A stretch of 64,000 nucleotides of DNA from Pedobacter ginsengisoli (GCF_030244015.1 NZ_JASSYX010000004.1:372001-436000); one strand, 5' to 3'. Counted from the first letter of the stretch, positions 41,934-51,050 are shown. Numbers and translations: made by a program. Notes: generated by a model not told the origin, from the sequence alone.

Positions 41934-43136
41934 TTACCCAAACCCAAAATCCCCATCCAGTTGTTTAAGCATTCTTTTCAATGCTGCCCGCACTTTAGTC
42001 GCCGTACTTTGCACCACCTGTTTATATTTGGTCCCGATGCTGGCAGCCGAAAGACCGCCGGCGTTCATTCCCGGGGTTTCAAAGTTTGCGGCGATGAAAC
42101 GCATCAGTTCAGTTTTTACACCTGCCTCGATCAGATCGGCTTCCACCATCAGCCTGAACAAATAAGCGAGGCAGTCTACACTCAATTTAGTCCGGACCTT
42201 GTAGGCCAAAGTACCGGTTTTTCCTGTTGATGAAGCACCATACTGTACCGGAGGAGCAGCCGGTGCCGCTGGTCGTTTCAATTGCTCCTTTTTCTCCAAA
42301 CAATTGAGTTCTGCGCGGATAAAAGTATACATGACCTGCCTGATCCGCACCCTTTCCAGGTCATAACAACGTGTAGATTTCTTAAAAGACAGCATTTCAA
42401 ATCGCCGTTCGTATTCATAAAGCAACCGGAACTGTGCATCTACCTCATAAATTTCCGCAAGTTCGGCAGTGATCCTTGCCTGATAATAATTTGCAAACCC
42501 GGCAGTATTGTAATCCCAGTCAAACAAACGGGAAATGACATCCCTGTTTACGCAGTCCTTTGAAGCATCGGTGCAGACCTTCAACAACAAAGTCTGCAAG
42601 CCCCTCACATAAGCCATCCTGGTATAGTTGCAGCGCTTTGCCTTCAGCAGGCCTGACATACACTCCAGGATCACAGTCTGCAGCTTGCTGTCCAGCCCTT
42701 TCGCTTTCATGACCGAACTCAGCGACTTTGCCTGCAGATCCACATTGACCTGCTCCTTTCTCAAATGCCTCAGTGGCATGTTGACATCATCAACTTTATA
42801 CCTGGTACACCAAAAATGCACCTGCTCAAATACATCCTCCAGGCATTTGACCACCGCATCACGCAGTCCGGTCATATCAGCAGCCAGGTCGTTATAGACA
42901 TCGGCCGCATCAAGTAAATGAATACACTCCTTACGGATCTGTTCAATCTGTTTTTTGACCAGGCCTTTCTGGAAAATACTGTTTACAAAAAAACCAATGT
43001 GGTCAAACATTTCTTTGCAGATCACCGGCAGTGTTTCCATCCAGATGCTGATCTCATTTTTAGTCATGGTGTGTTTGACAGGATTCATGTCATTCAGGAT
43101 CAATGTCCTCAGGGTTAAAGTGGTATGTGTTCTCAT
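41934..43136 (-). CDS. unknown 400-residue protein paired with DUF6266 gene
   Basis: I recognise no family. The protein has no signal peptide and is rich in helix, cysteine and basic residues; a Pro-Ala linker (KRPAAPAAPPVQYGASSTGK) near residue 300 separates a large helical part from a C-terminal helical domain (YLFRLMVEADLIEAGVKTEL, YKQVVQSTATKVRAALKRML). The start overlaps the stop of the DUF6266 gene (ATGA), so the two are coupled; an ATG at 43088 is an alternative. RteC-like or phage-related roles came to mind but I cannot support them. Confidence 0.7.
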   Translation of the reverse strand: MRTHTTLTLRTLILNDMNPVKHTMTKNEISIWMETLPVICKEMFDHIGFFVNSIFQKGLVKKQIEQIRKECIHLLDAADVYNDLAADMTGLRDAVVKCLEDVFEQVHFWCTRYKVDDVNMPLRHLRKEQVNVDLQAKSLSSVMKAKGLDSKLQTVILECMSGLLKAKRCNYTRMAYVRGLQTLLLKVCTDASKDCVNRDVISRLFDWDYNTAGFANYYQARITAELAEIYEVDAQFRLLYEYERRFEMLSFKKSTRCYDLERVRIRQVMYTFIRAELNCLEKKEQLKRPAAPAAPPVQYGASSTGKTGTLAYKVRTKLSVDCLAYLFRLMVEADLIEAGVKTELMRFIAANFETPGMNAGGLSAASIGTKYKQVVQSTATKVRAALKRMLKQLDGDFGFG

Positions 43137-43777
43137 AACGGGTTTATTTTTCCCAGGTAAATACTGTTTGCAATTTGTTTCCTGTCCAGGGAGGTGACAC
43201 TGATATAGGCGTGCAGCACCTGCCCAGGCAGTTTGGCATTGATCTTAAAACTATACTGTTGTGCCGCACGGTTTACGCCCCCGACAAAGCCATCGGCATA
43301 CTTAAGTTGTTCTGAATAGAGCACCAGCATGACCTGGTCGTTGTACACCACTCCCGGATGATAATTTTGTGTCCAGGTCAGCTCCACGGTATCCGCTGAA
43401 GAAAACGCCGCATGTGGATTTCCAAGTGGCGTCAGCGGCCCAGCACTGATGATCAGGTTTTCATAGACAATATCTATATCAGGAAAAGTTCCTATAAATG
43501 CAGTCCTATAATTGGCCGACAATGCCGCGGCAATCGCCGTCTTTTGAACCGCCAGATTTTGAAAACCAATGGAAAGGAACGGATGGAAAGGAACCAGCCA
43601 GTCGTTCACGTATTTAAATTTGGCCTCGTTCGCCAGCTGCCCGGGAGTGCGGGGCCTTTTCTTCTTACGTTTCCGCGACACTTCCCTCAAATATGGAATG
43701 CCTTTCCATGTAGATCCTACAACTGGCCCAAGTCTCCCGGAAACCGGGCCAAAAATTCCTTTGTTTATTCTTGCCAT
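43133..43777 (-). CDS. DUF6266-family protein
   Basis: 214 residues beginning MARINKGIFGPVSGRLGPVV and GSTWKGIPYLREVSRKRKKK, the conserved start of DUF6266, followed by a beta-rich body with a possible jelly-roll pattern. No signal peptide. Function of the family is unknown; members are often multi-copy in Pedobacter-like genomes. This copy is intact, unlike the one at 3823-4346, and is coupled to the 400-residue unknown. Confidence 0.8.
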   Translation of the reverse strand: MARINKGIFGPVSGRLGPVVGSTWKGIPYLREVSRKRKKKRPRTPGQLANEAKFKYVNDWLVPFHPFLSIGFQNLAVQKTAIAAALSANYRTAFIGTFPDIDIVYENLIISAGPLTPLGNPHAAFSSADTVELTWTQNYHPGVVYNDQVMLVLYSEQLKYADGFVGGVNRAAQQYSFKINAKLPGQVLHAYISVTSLDRKQIANSIYLGKINPL

Positions 43778-43873
43778 TCTTTTATTCTTTAGGTTGTTAT
43801 TAATTTTTATTAGTTACCGGTTGCACCGCTATAGCTATCAGACAGGTCTCTTATAGGTATACAGACCTTACAG

Positions 43874-43907
43874 ACACCTACCTGAGACCTAGGCAACACC
43901 TACTTGA
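43874..43907. repeat. short direct repeats, 22-base period
   Basis: acacctacctga (43874-43885) and acacctacttga (43896-43907) repeat with a 22-base period, two turns of the helix, within a stretch also rich in cagac/gacaggt/agacct words (43850-43912). It lies upstream of both the DUF6266 gene and the small excisionase-like gene. Possible binding-site array. The rest of the 43778-44226 gap shows no gene. Confidence 0.35.
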
Positions 43908-44164
43908 CAGGTATTTGTTATTAGCCGTAGCTGGCCCCTCCTTATCTTCCTGTTCATGTCCATTTGTCATTTTGATGATTTGTTTCTGATTATTGGGATC
44001 AAAACTAGTTGCCTGTCAAACCTGCCCTTGCCGGATCTGCGTTTTTTCAACATCGTGTCGTTTTTTGCACAATCCGGCGTTTTATGCATTGATATGTTTC
44101 GCTGTTTTAATAAATTAGGTTTATCAACAATTTTATAAACCAAACTGCAGAGTTAGGTTTCCAT

Positions 44165-44182
44165 AGCGGTTAGTTGACCGCT
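44165..44182. promoter_or_regulatory. short inverted repeat upstream of excisionase-like gene
   Basis: agcggt (44165-44170) and accgct (44177-44182) with a six-base spacer, 44 bases before the start of the small HTH gene. Candidate operator or leader hairpin; no T-run follows. Confidence 0.3.
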
Positions 44183-44226
44183 GTGCTGCGCGCCATCCGA
44201 TCTGTTGCGGTCTAAAAAACGCAAAC

Positions 44227-44412
44227 ATGAATAAAAGAGTATGTACCTGCACCAAAGACCTCATGGACTTTTTGGGGATCTCGATCAGAAAAGCACAATA
44301 CCTGATGCAAAACATCCGTTTTGTGCTCAAAAAAGAAAAGCATCAATGTGTTTCCTTCAGGGAACTGGCCTGGTACCTGGGCATAGATGAAGATTTGATC
44401 GTATTGAAGTAA
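44227..44412 (+). CDS. small HTH (excisionase-like) DNA-binding protein
   Basis: 61 residues: MNKRVCTCTKDLMDFLGISI then RKAQYLMQNIRFVLKKEKHQ and a second helical pair (SFRELAWYLGIDEDLIVL). The first part fits the winged helix of MerR/excisionase-like proteins common in mobile elements of Bacteroidetes. A strong terminator follows directly, which supports an independent transcript. It may be a leftover of an integrated element; no integrase is in the window. Confidence 0.7.
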   Translation: MNKRVCTCTKDLMDFLGISIRKAQYLMQNIRFVLKKEKHQCVSFRELAWYLGIDEDLIVLK

Positions 44413-44417
44413 AAGGT

Positions 44418-44457
44418 CATAAATGAAGGTTAGGCAAGCACCTAACCTTCGTTTATG
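44418..44457. terminator. bidirectional terminator between convergent genes
   Basis: cataaatgaaggttagg (44418-44434), loop caagca, cctaaccttcgtttatg (44441-44457): a 17-base stem with one T-G pair. The stop codon of the minus-strand MocR gene (44453-44455) lies inside the right arm. It serves the small HTH gene on plus and the MocR gene on minus. Confidence 0.75.
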
Positions 44458-45910
44458 TTTCAAACCTGCCTCTTAGCAGCCTGGCCGGACCAATCACTTC
44501 ATCTTCATTAAAAGTCCCGAATCCCAGCCGCATGTAATGACATGGAGCATCGGGAACCTTAGCCCCTGGATCGAATGGTACACCGATGTTATGACCTCCA
44601 AGGAACTGCATTTCTTCCATCAGGTTTACGCTTTCCGGAAAAACGAGCCATAGAGAAAGGCCGCTTGAAGAGGGGCGGATTTCAGAAAAATTGCCGAGGA
44701 TGCCGGTTAATGTAAAAATTAGTCTGACCTGTTCCTCTGTCTTTACCCCTCTCGCAATTTTCGCATGACGCCAGATCTCTCCGGATTTCAGCATTTCTAC
44801 TATTGCTTTTTCCTCGATCAGGTCCCTAAAAATATAGCTTTTCTTTGGCCCAGACCGGAGAAGGTCTATAAATTCTTTGCAGGCACACACGACCATCGTA
44901 TTGCGCATGTAAACAGACAATTGACTCAGTACAGCCATATAGATGACATGCCCCTCGTGGTCGTAACGGGCAAGGGGTTTAAAAGGCTGCTCTTCATACC
45001 AGAATTCGTGGTATTCATCTTCTTCGATAATATAGAAATGATATGTTTTTGCCAGTTCCAACACCCTGGTACAATCTTCTGCCGAAAGGTTGCTGCCCTC
45101 GGGGTAGCTGCATTGCGGCCGTATATACAACACCCTGATGGAACTGGTTTTTAACATGGCTTCCAATCTGGCCATAAAATCCGGATCAGAACTGTTCAGA
45201 TCCTGCTGGCATATTCCCAGTTCCTCAATTACCTGAGCAAGCGCCGGATCCTGTGGAGCGGTATTGATCATTTCATCACCTTCCACCAACAGCAGGGCCA
45301 GAATGCGTTTGAGGGTAGCTGCCCTGTCAAATGAGAAATCGAGCGTTCCGGGATTGAGCCGGAAGGCGTACATGTCCTGAAAATAGTTTCTAATGGCTTC
45401 CCTGAACTCAAGCCCCAGAAGGTCTGTTACATGTTGGATTTGTGTGGCCGTTTTATATTTATTCTGGTAATACTTCATGCTTCTAACCAGGGAGGTCAGT
45501 GGGCAGAAAGCCGGGCTAAGTGTGTCTATTCCAATAGTTATAAAGTTTTGCGGGACTGCCAGTTCTGCAGATCTGGCATTGGGCAGTTCCGGTAAAGAAA
45601 GCGGCAATTGTGTTGCAAATCCCTTGCTGGGCAGGTTTTGCTTCTGCCATTCTGATTCCCTGGCGACAAATGTTCCTGAGCCGGGAACGGTCTTAATCCA
45701 TCCGGTCACTGTCAGTGTTGAATAAACACGTTGTATGGTTTTCAGACTTACCCCGTTAAGTCTTGCAAGCACGCGTTGCGATGGTAGTTTTTCCTCCTGA
45801 CCGAGGCCAAGTGAAATGATGTTATGAACAAAAAACTCCTGAAACTGGTACCCTGGATTTTTGTCTCGTGGCTCCTGCATCTTCCACACGGATAGGTCGA
45901 AATTTTTCAC
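44453..45910 (-). CDS. GntR/MocR-type regulator lacking the PLP lysine
   Basis: 485 residues. GntR-type winged helix at about 20-85 (KLPSQRVLARLNGVSLKTIQ, VPGSGTFV) fused to a fold-type I aminotransferase-like domain (130-480). The domain keeps IIEEDEY (297-300 region, normally IIEDDYD) but at the place of the SKT motif it has S329-Q330-L, in YMAVLSQLSVYMRN, so the lysine that binds pyridoxal phosphate is replaced by Gln. It probably senses another ligand or binds PLP non-covalently. A palindrome 36 bases upstream may be its operator. Confidence 0.88.
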   Translation of the reverse strand: MKNFDLSVWKMQEPRDKNPGYQFQEFFVHNIISLGLGQEEKLPSQRVLARLNGVSLKTIQRVYSTLTVTGWIKTVPGSGTFVARESEWQKQNLPSKGFATQLPLSLPELPNARSAELAVPQNFITIGIDTLSPAFCPLTSLVRSMKYYQNKYKTATQIQHVTDLLGLEFREAIRNYFQDMYAFRLNPGTLDFSFDRAATLKRILALLLVEGDEMINTAPQDPALAQVIEELGICQQDLNSSDPDFMARLEAMLKTSSIRVLYIRPQCSYPEGSNLSAEDCTRVLELAKTYHFYIIEEDEYHEFWYEEQPFKPLARYDHEGHVIYMAVLSQLSVYMRNTMVVCACKEFIDLLRSGPKKSYIFRDLIEEKAIVEMLKSGEIWRHAKIARGVKTEEQVRLIFTLTGILGNFSEIRPSSSGLSLWLVFPESVNLMEEMQFLGGHNIGVPFDPGAKVPDAPCHYMRLGFGTFNEDEVIGPARLLRGRFET

Positions 45911-45946
45911 TGAGAAATTAAGCGTTTAATTATTAATACAAGTTAG

Positions 45947-45972
45947 CACGACTAAATTAATTTTTAATCGTG
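45947..45972. promoter_or_regulatory. palindrome upstream of MocR gene, candidate operator
   Basis: cacgactaaa (45947-45956) and tttaatcgtg (45963-45972) form ten-base arms with one mismatch around ttaatt. It lies 36 bases before the MocR start, where an autoregulatory site would be expected. Confidence 0.45.
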
Positions 45973-46135
45973 TAACTAATTTAACTTTTAAACTGTGCTA
46001 CCTAATAAATATTAAAGTGCTGTACCAAATATTGGATTGAAGTACAGAGATTTGATATGCAGCTTTTTCGGACGGCGCTCGCTGGAGGAGCTGTATTTAT
46101 TTAATCTGTATGAGAAGATCACCTGTTGATCTGGT

Positions 46136-46166
46136 AAACGGGGCTGAAGGAAATCAGCCCCGTTTT
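46136..46166. terminator. terminator downstream of Ig-domain lipoprotein gene
   Basis: aaacggggctga (46136-46147), loop aggaaa, tcagccccgttt (46154-46165): a perfect 12-base stem with T/A-rich flanks on both sides. It lies 80 bases past the stop of the gene at 46248-48197. The surrounding 45973-46247 gap holds no gene. Confidence 0.75.
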
Positions 46167-46247
46167 GCATTCCGCTTACAATCGCTTACTGGCTCATAGA
46201 TAAACCAAACAAATTGTTCCTGAGTTTTCATAGCCGGAGCTACCTGA

Positions 46248-48197
46248 TCAGAAAGGCACCTCTGGTGAGCGTTTATTACAGTGATTCATCAGTTGAACCC
46301 TCCACGAAAAGCGCGAGTAATAATAATCGAAGGCTTCCCTGGCACTTTTACCAGGAATACACTTACCGGTGTAACTCATTGTAAATTCCAGAACACCCTC
46401 TCTTAATGTTCCTGAAAAAAGTTTGACATAGTAGGAATTTGCTGCCACACTAAAATCCAGACTTTCTCCAAACGAATCCCTGATTAATAAACGCGCAGGA
46501 TAACAGTTCTGTTTGAGATCACAAGTCCCGGAGCCACCACCCACCATCAAATCGGAACCTGCTGAAGTAAATGAAACATAAATTCCGTAATTGCCCTCAG
46601 CATTACACTTGAATGAAATGCCATTGATAACCGGAGCAAGTGACTGGGAACAAGGCATAACCGCTTTGAAACTTACTGTCGAATTGGGAATAGCCGAGCC
46701 ATCTTTACTTTTCGCTGTCGCCTCAATTTCCTGTTCACCCGATCCACCCAGCGTCCAGCTCGCTTCTGCCAGTCCCGCTGCGTTCGTTTCAGTATCCGAG
46801 GTGATGAAGCCATTGCCACTTTTAACAGACCAACTCACCGGCCATTTATTTACAGGATTTCCCTCTCCGTCGACTATTTTTATGACCAATGGATTGTTGA
46901 TTTTCTTGCCATACTCCCCATTCTGGTTCTGTCCTGAATAAATGGAAATGACAGGAACTATCCATTTTAAGCTGACTTCAAATGTGTTTTTTCCAGGCTG
47001 GTTTTTAAAGCCGTATTCCCCTGTCAACTTCGTCGTCGATTCCAGGTCCGGAATGTCAGCAATATTGATCAGGAAGGTCGCATTGCCGTCTACTTTGCTG
47101 GTATACTCAATTTCATCATAAACTATAGTATTTCCTTTCTTAAGTGTGACCGTAGTCAGCCCACTATATAATTTGTGAGGCAAGCCGGTGTTTGGATCTG
47201 TAAGGTTGAGGACAACCTTTACATATTTGTCCACCCCTTCCTGATACTCCAGATCGGAATTTGCTTCTGAAAGCTTCAGCAGCCCCTTAACTTGATTGTC
47301 AGCCTCAAATTTTTTCAATAACTTTTGTAACCAGACCATTTGATCAAAGGTACCCATGGTCGGCATGAGCTGATTGATGGCTGATTTCATTTTGGAAAAT
47401 ATGGAAGTAAACGACTCGCCGCTATTTTTAAGATCGGTAAATTTGGCTACTATGTCATCTGTTTTTGGCAAATCTTTAATCTTCCCGTCCAGTACAAGCC
47501 AGGGCTCGTTGATGGGATGAGTGCCATTGCATTGTATGTGCAGCAGAGAGTTATAGAGAAACTTATCCTGATCACTCTCATTCTCAGGCGCTGGTGTACC
47601 ACAGTCTTTCGTCCAGGTGTTTGCCGAACTGATTGCTGCGGCACTTGTTTTTGCGCTGCCTGAATTTTTTACCGCAGATGTCTTTACAGGGATGTTATCC
47701 CTATAGGTGACCGCAGCAACCAGCTCGCTGGTACCATTCACCCAATCATAATTCAACAATGAAATCTCTTTCATGGTTGCACTAAATAAAGTAGTTTTTG
47801 CAACCAATTGGTCTTTTACGCCATTTCGTATGTGATAGGATATTGTAGAGGCATTGTCGTCGCCATATTCTGTTACAAAATATTTCCCCGCTCCTTTCGA
47901 TACCATCATGGTATGTAGCCGGGTTATTTTCGCTTCTGCATTTGTACTTCCGAAATAGAATACTGAATCACCATTATATGCCAATTTCGCAATTAATTGC
48001 GTAGACTGATTTGCTAAGAATGATTTTGAGATAAAGAAATTTCCAGCACCCGGCAGAATTTCGTTATTGTGTTTTGCTGCGGAATTATCTTCCTGAGGCG
48101 CTTCTTCTTCTTTGTTTTGTTTGTCTTTTTCGCAGGCAAAGAAGAGCGTTGCTACAGCGAAAGTGACCGGGACTAGGATTTTTTTAATTAGATTCAT
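46248..48197 (-). CDS. large lipoprotein with bacterial Ig-like domain
   Basis: 649 residues. Signal MNLIKKILVPVTFAVATLFF with lipobox FFAC (Cys22), then an acidic EKDKQNKEEEAPQED linker that may favour surface export in Bacteroidetes. Residues about 415-520 form a Big_1-type Ig domain (PLVIKIVDGEGNPVNKWPVS, TNAAGLAEASWTLG). The first 400 residues and the cysteine-containing end are not recognised. Likely an outer-membrane-anchored surface protein. Monocistronic: a terminator lies downstream and a 194-base gap upstream. Confidence 0.75.
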   Translation of the reverse strand: MNLIKKILVPVTFAVATLFFACEKDKQNKEEEAPQEDNSAAKHNNEILPGAGNFFISKSFLANQSTQLIAKLAYNGDSVFYFGSTNAEAKITRLHTMMVSKGAGKYFVTEYGDDNASTISYHIRNGVKDQLVAKTTLFSATMKEISLLNYDWVNGTSELVAAVTYRDNIPVKTSAVKNSGSAKTSAAAISSANTWTKDCGTPAPENESDQDKFLYNSLLHIQCNGTHPINEPWLVLDGKIKDLPKTDDIVAKFTDLKNSGESFTSIFSKMKSAINQLMPTMGTFDQMVWLQKLLKKFEADNQVKGLLKLSEANSDLEYQEGVDKYVKVVLNLTDPNTGLPHKLYSGLTTVTLKKGNTIVYDEIEYTSKVDGNATFLINIADIPDLESTTKLTGEYGFKNQPGKNTFEVSLKWIVPVISIYSGQNQNGEYGKKINNPLVIKIVDGEGNPVNKWPVSWSVKSGNGFITSDTETNAAGLAEASWTLGGSGEQEIEATAKSKDGSAIPNSTVSFKAVMPCSQSLAPVINGISFKCNAEGNYGIYVSFTSAGSDLMVGGGSGTCDLKQNCYPARLLIRDSFGESLDFSVAANSYYVKLFSGTLREGVLEFTMSYTGKCIPGKSAREAFDYYYSRFSWRVQLMNHCNKRSPEVPF

Positions 48198-48339
48198 GCC
48201 TGGATATTTCCGCCTAAGCTAATCCAAAGATACGGGTTCGGCAATACTACTTTATGGGTATAATTTGGTATATCGTACTTATGCTGGTGCAGAGACAGGC
48301 CGTAGGTGAATTTTCTTTAAATGAATGGCATATTACCGT

Positions 48340-48373
48340 AAAAAGGAGTGCTCTTTTGAAACACTCCTTTTTT
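48340..48373. terminator. terminator downstream of DUF4397 gene
   Basis: aaaaaggagtg (from 48340), loop ctcttttgaaa, cactcctttttt (48362-48373). A- and T-runs on both sides make it functional in both directions. It lies 19 bases after the stop of the DUF4397 gene on the minus strand. Confidence 0.8.
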
Positions 48374-48391
48374 CCTCAGGCTACTTTAGCT

Positions 48392-49081
48392 TTAATTGTG
48401 GCTAACCTGATGTACAGAGATGGTTTCTGCTGTAGATCCGGTTACATACACAGTGTAGATCTTACCTGAGGCAAATGCGGTCAGGTCAAAATCTCCGAGA
48501 CTGGTAGACTGTCCGGCGGCATATACCTGCAATGAAAGGACACCCGGATCGACTTCTATGTAGCTGCTGGTCGTATTTCTTGCCAGATTAGCAGCCAGAT
48601 TTGTCTGGGCGTTGCTTCTAATGTCAATGTTTGCCGGTGCAGCGTCGCTCAGGTGGATGAACCTTACTTTAGCCTTGCTGCTTGAAGGAGGGTTCATGTC
48701 ATCAGCATACACTTGTACGCGTGCCGACTGTCCATCTCCTGCCAGGAAGATGGTATAATAACCTCCTTTGTCAAGATCGTATTCGCCGCTGGCGTATGCC
48801 GATTCTGAACCGGAATTTCTGAATTGCAGTTGCAGGTTATTGCCAGAGTTGACGGCAATGTATCCACTTGACGCATTTCCAAAAGTTAAGCCGCCTTGCA
48901 CAACCGTTTTGCTGGCCAGGTAGAATCCCTGCGCAGAAGAACTACTTGATGCATTTACGACCTTCACATTGGCCGAACCACTCTCATCGATATCATCATC
49001 TTTTTTGCATGATGAGAACGCTGTTACTACAGCCATTAGAATGACGGCCGCAGACAGATTTGTTAAAAATTTGTTTTTCAT
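48392..49081 (-). CDS. DUF4397-domain lipoprotein
   Basis: 229 residues. Lipoprotein signal with lipobox FSSC (Cys25) and an acidic KKDDDIDESG start of the mature protein. Two DUF4397-like beta repeats: VKVVNASSSSSAQGFYLASK and AKVRFIHLSDAAPANIDIRS, each followed by strands such as YTIFLAGDG and YTVYVTGS. Members are envelope lipoproteins of unknown function. Monocistronic by its spacing. Confidence 0.88.
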   Translation of the reverse strand: MKNKFLTNLSAAVILMAVVTAFSSCKKDDDIDESGSANVKVVNASSSSSAQGFYLASKTVVQGGLTFGNASSGYIAVNSGNNLQLQFRNSGSESAYASGEYDLDKGGYYTIFLAGDGQSARVQVYADDMNPPSSSKAKVRFIHLSDAAPANIDIRSNAQTNLAANLARNTTSSYIEVDPGVLSLQVYAAGQSTSLGDFDLTAFASGKIYTVYVTGSTAETISVHQVSHN

Positions 49082-49305
49082 AGTGTTTAAGTTTTGTAGT
49101 TAATATTCCCTCAGCCAGGTAGGGGCTGTTTGGTATATAACGGGCAAAAACTAAACCTAAGTGGTCAAAAAAAATTTGTTGTTTAAACAACATTTGACGC
49201 AACCATCTGTAAGTAAGCAGATTGCCAAATGCAATTAAAATGACAGGGATTGATTAGGGGGCGGTTTAAAAGTGTATGAAATTGAGTACAATTCAAGTCA
49301 GATCC

Positions 49306-50157
49306 TCATTTCAAGGCATTTATACATCTTACAAGGCTATCCCTCCAATAAGGGATTTCAATTCCAAATGTTGATTTGATCTTTGTTTTGTCCATTACTG
49401 AAAACTTCGGTCGGATAGCTCTTGTTGGATACTGCGATGTGGGGATAGGATTGACTTTAACCCGGGTTTTGCTGATGTCGAAGATTCCCATGGCAAAATC
49501 GTACCAGGAGGTTACTCCTTCATTGCTGTAATGATACACCCCGTAATTAGCTTGACCTGATGTTATGATGTGCAGGATAGTCTCCGCAAGATCAATTGCA
49601 TAGGTTGGCGTACCTACCTGATCTGCGATGATGTTGAGCTCGTCCCGTTCCGCGCCAAACTTTAACATCGCTTTCACGAAGTTATTGCCATATTCTGAAT
49701 ATAGCCAGCTGGTGCGTAGGATAAAATATTTAGAAAGGGTGTTGATGACATCCTGTTCTCCTTCCAGTTTTGTCACTCCATAAATATTTACTGGTTTGGC
49801 CTCATCGTCTTCTTTTAAAAGATCATGACCGTTTCCTTCAAATACAAAATCGGTAGAAACATGAATCAGCGTAGTATCATATGCTTTGCAAAGTTCGGCT
49901 ATATTTAAGGCGCCTTCTTTGTTGACCTTACGGCATAAATCAACATCGTCCTCTGCCTTGTCTACTGCGGTGTAAGCCGCGCAGTTGATTACAAATTCAG
50001 GTTTTTCTGCTTCAAAGAGGGTCTTTAGCAGATCCTTATCCAATATATTGGCTTTACTTTCATCAGGAAAGGACAGGCTATCGATGTTTTTCTGTCCGGC
50101 AACTTTTTTCAGGCATTGTCCAAGCTGGCCTGAGGCTCCAAGTATAAGTGTCTTCAT
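49306..50157 (-). CDS. rfbD: dTDP-4-dehydrorhamnose reductase-like protein
   Basis: I start it at 50157 (MKTLILGASGQLGQCLKKVA) because this puts the GASGQLG nucleotide-binding loop at residues 7-13 as in RmlD; the ATG at 50190 adds 11 unlikely residues. 283 residues. NCAAYTAVDKAE, HVSTDFVFEG and the YGVTKLEGE (Y-x3-K) catalytic motif are present. It would make dTDP-rhamnose for surface polysaccharide, but rfbA, rfbB and rfbC are not nearby in the window. Confidence 0.87.
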   Translation of the reverse strand: MKTLILGASGQLGQCLKKVAGQKNIDSLSFPDESKANILDKDLLKTLFEAEKPEFVINCAAYTAVDKAEDDVDLCRKVNKEGALNIAELCKAYDTTLIHVSTDFVFEGNGHDLLKEDDEAKPVNIYGVTKLEGEQDVINTLSKYFILRTSWLYSEYGNNFVKAMLKFGAERDELNIIADQVGTPTYAIDLAETILHIITSGQANYGVYHYSNEGVTSWYDFAMGIFDISKTRVKVNPIPTSQYPTRAIRPKFSVMDKTKIKSTFGIEIPYWRDSLVRCINALK

Positions 50158-50194
50158 ATGTAACATGCTAAGATACTTATTTTTTAACATGCCT

Positions 50195-50236
50195 AATAAG
50201 GTAAAGGCATCGGGATATGGATGCCTTTACCTTATT
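50195..50236. terminator. long perfect hairpin, terminator-like
   Basis: aataaggtaaaggcatc (50195-50211), loop gggatatg region, gatgcctttaccttatt (50220-50236): 17 perfect base pairs followed on the plus strand by attttaaaa. It separates the start of rfbD from the glmS fragment and may be the original terminator behind that glmS end. Confidence 0.6.
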
Positions 50237-50253
50237 ATTTTAAAATCGATAAA

Positions 50254-50417
50254 CTATTCTACTGTAACCGATTTTGCAAGATTTCTAGGCTGATCTACAT
50301 TACATCCTCTCATTACCGCTATGTGATAAGATAACAACTGCAGCGGTATAGTCGCCAATAACGGAAGGAAAGCTTCATTGGCATCAGGAATCTCAATACA
50401 ATAATCCACCATTTTCC
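50254..50417 (-). pseudogene. duplicated 3' end of glmS
   Basis: Minus-strand translation matches the last 54 or so residues of the intact glmS at 54220-56058, from VRKMVDY through the conserved HIAVMRGCNVDQPRNLAKSV to the stop codon at 50254. Similarity stops at about 50417, where the sequence changes to a nucleotidyltransferase fragment. Synonymous differences to the intact gene are frequent, so the duplication is old or came from a different strain. Confidence 0.88.
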
Positions 50418-50793
50418 TTACCAACTGTGGTTATTGCTTTGCCATCCTTTTTGTAGATCCTTCCTTTCGGTGATCCCGGTGATTTCCTCTTTTGCGTTTA
50501 CATTGATCTCCCCACGGGTCACAGAGCCGTTATCGCTCAGCGTATTGCGCAGTTCATAGCCGATGCATGCGTATTTTCCGTCCTCAACTTGTGTAGTCAG
50601 GAAACCATACGCTTTTTGAAAAGCATCCAGACCGTAAAAATCGTCTGCATTGATGACAGCAAAGGGAGCATCCAGAACGTCTTTTGTGCAAAGCAATGCA
50701 TGTTGTGTACCAAAAGGTTTCACCCACTCTGCGGGGATGGCCCTGCCACCCGAGAATTTATCCAAACTCTGGTAAACGTTAACGTAATGGTGG
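50418..50793 (-). pseudogene. fragment of a sugar-phosphate nucleotidyltransferase
   Basis: The frame reads YVNVYQSLDKFSGGR, then PFGTQHALLCTKDVLDAPFA and VINADDFYGLDAFQKAYGFL, the middle of a nucleotidyltransferase of about 300 residues. The N-terminal nucleotide-binding part and the C-terminal third are missing; the end runs directly into the glmS fragment. It is a remnant, not a short gene. Confidence 0.8.
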
Positions 50794-50799
50794 TATTAC

Positions 50800-51050
50800 T
50801 TGCTTGAAATCCCGGATAAACCCTTTATTGTTCAGAAAGGAAGGGTGGTGATGTTCACTTCGTTCAGAATCTTCGTCATAATATCTGCGCCTATTTTATA
50901 GTTGTTTACAGTGGCTTCCAATTTTTGAGTTAGTAAGGCTACCAATCCTTTACAACGATTTCAGGTTCCTCAGGGATTGGGTATTGTCTTCCTTTTTGTG
51001 CAACTAAAAACGGCGAGTGCCAGTAAAAGGTATAGAAACCGTATTCTCAT
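50800..51050 (-). pseudogene. decayed small lipoprotein and unidentified coding remnant
   Basis: From the ATG at 51050 the frame gives MRIRFLYLLLALAVFSCTKR, a lipoprotein signal with lipobox FSC, then stops; a shifted frame ends PEEPEIVVKDW. Below it, between about 50930 and 50800, the remnant TQKLEATVNNYKIGADIMTK and, after a shift, NNKGFIRDFKQVIPPLR is readable. I do not recognise the second piece. Both are broken. Confidence 0.5.

Noticed and set aside
44227..44412. Excisionase-like gene as proof of an integrated element
   Set aside because: No integrase, attachment-site repeats or transfer genes were found around it.
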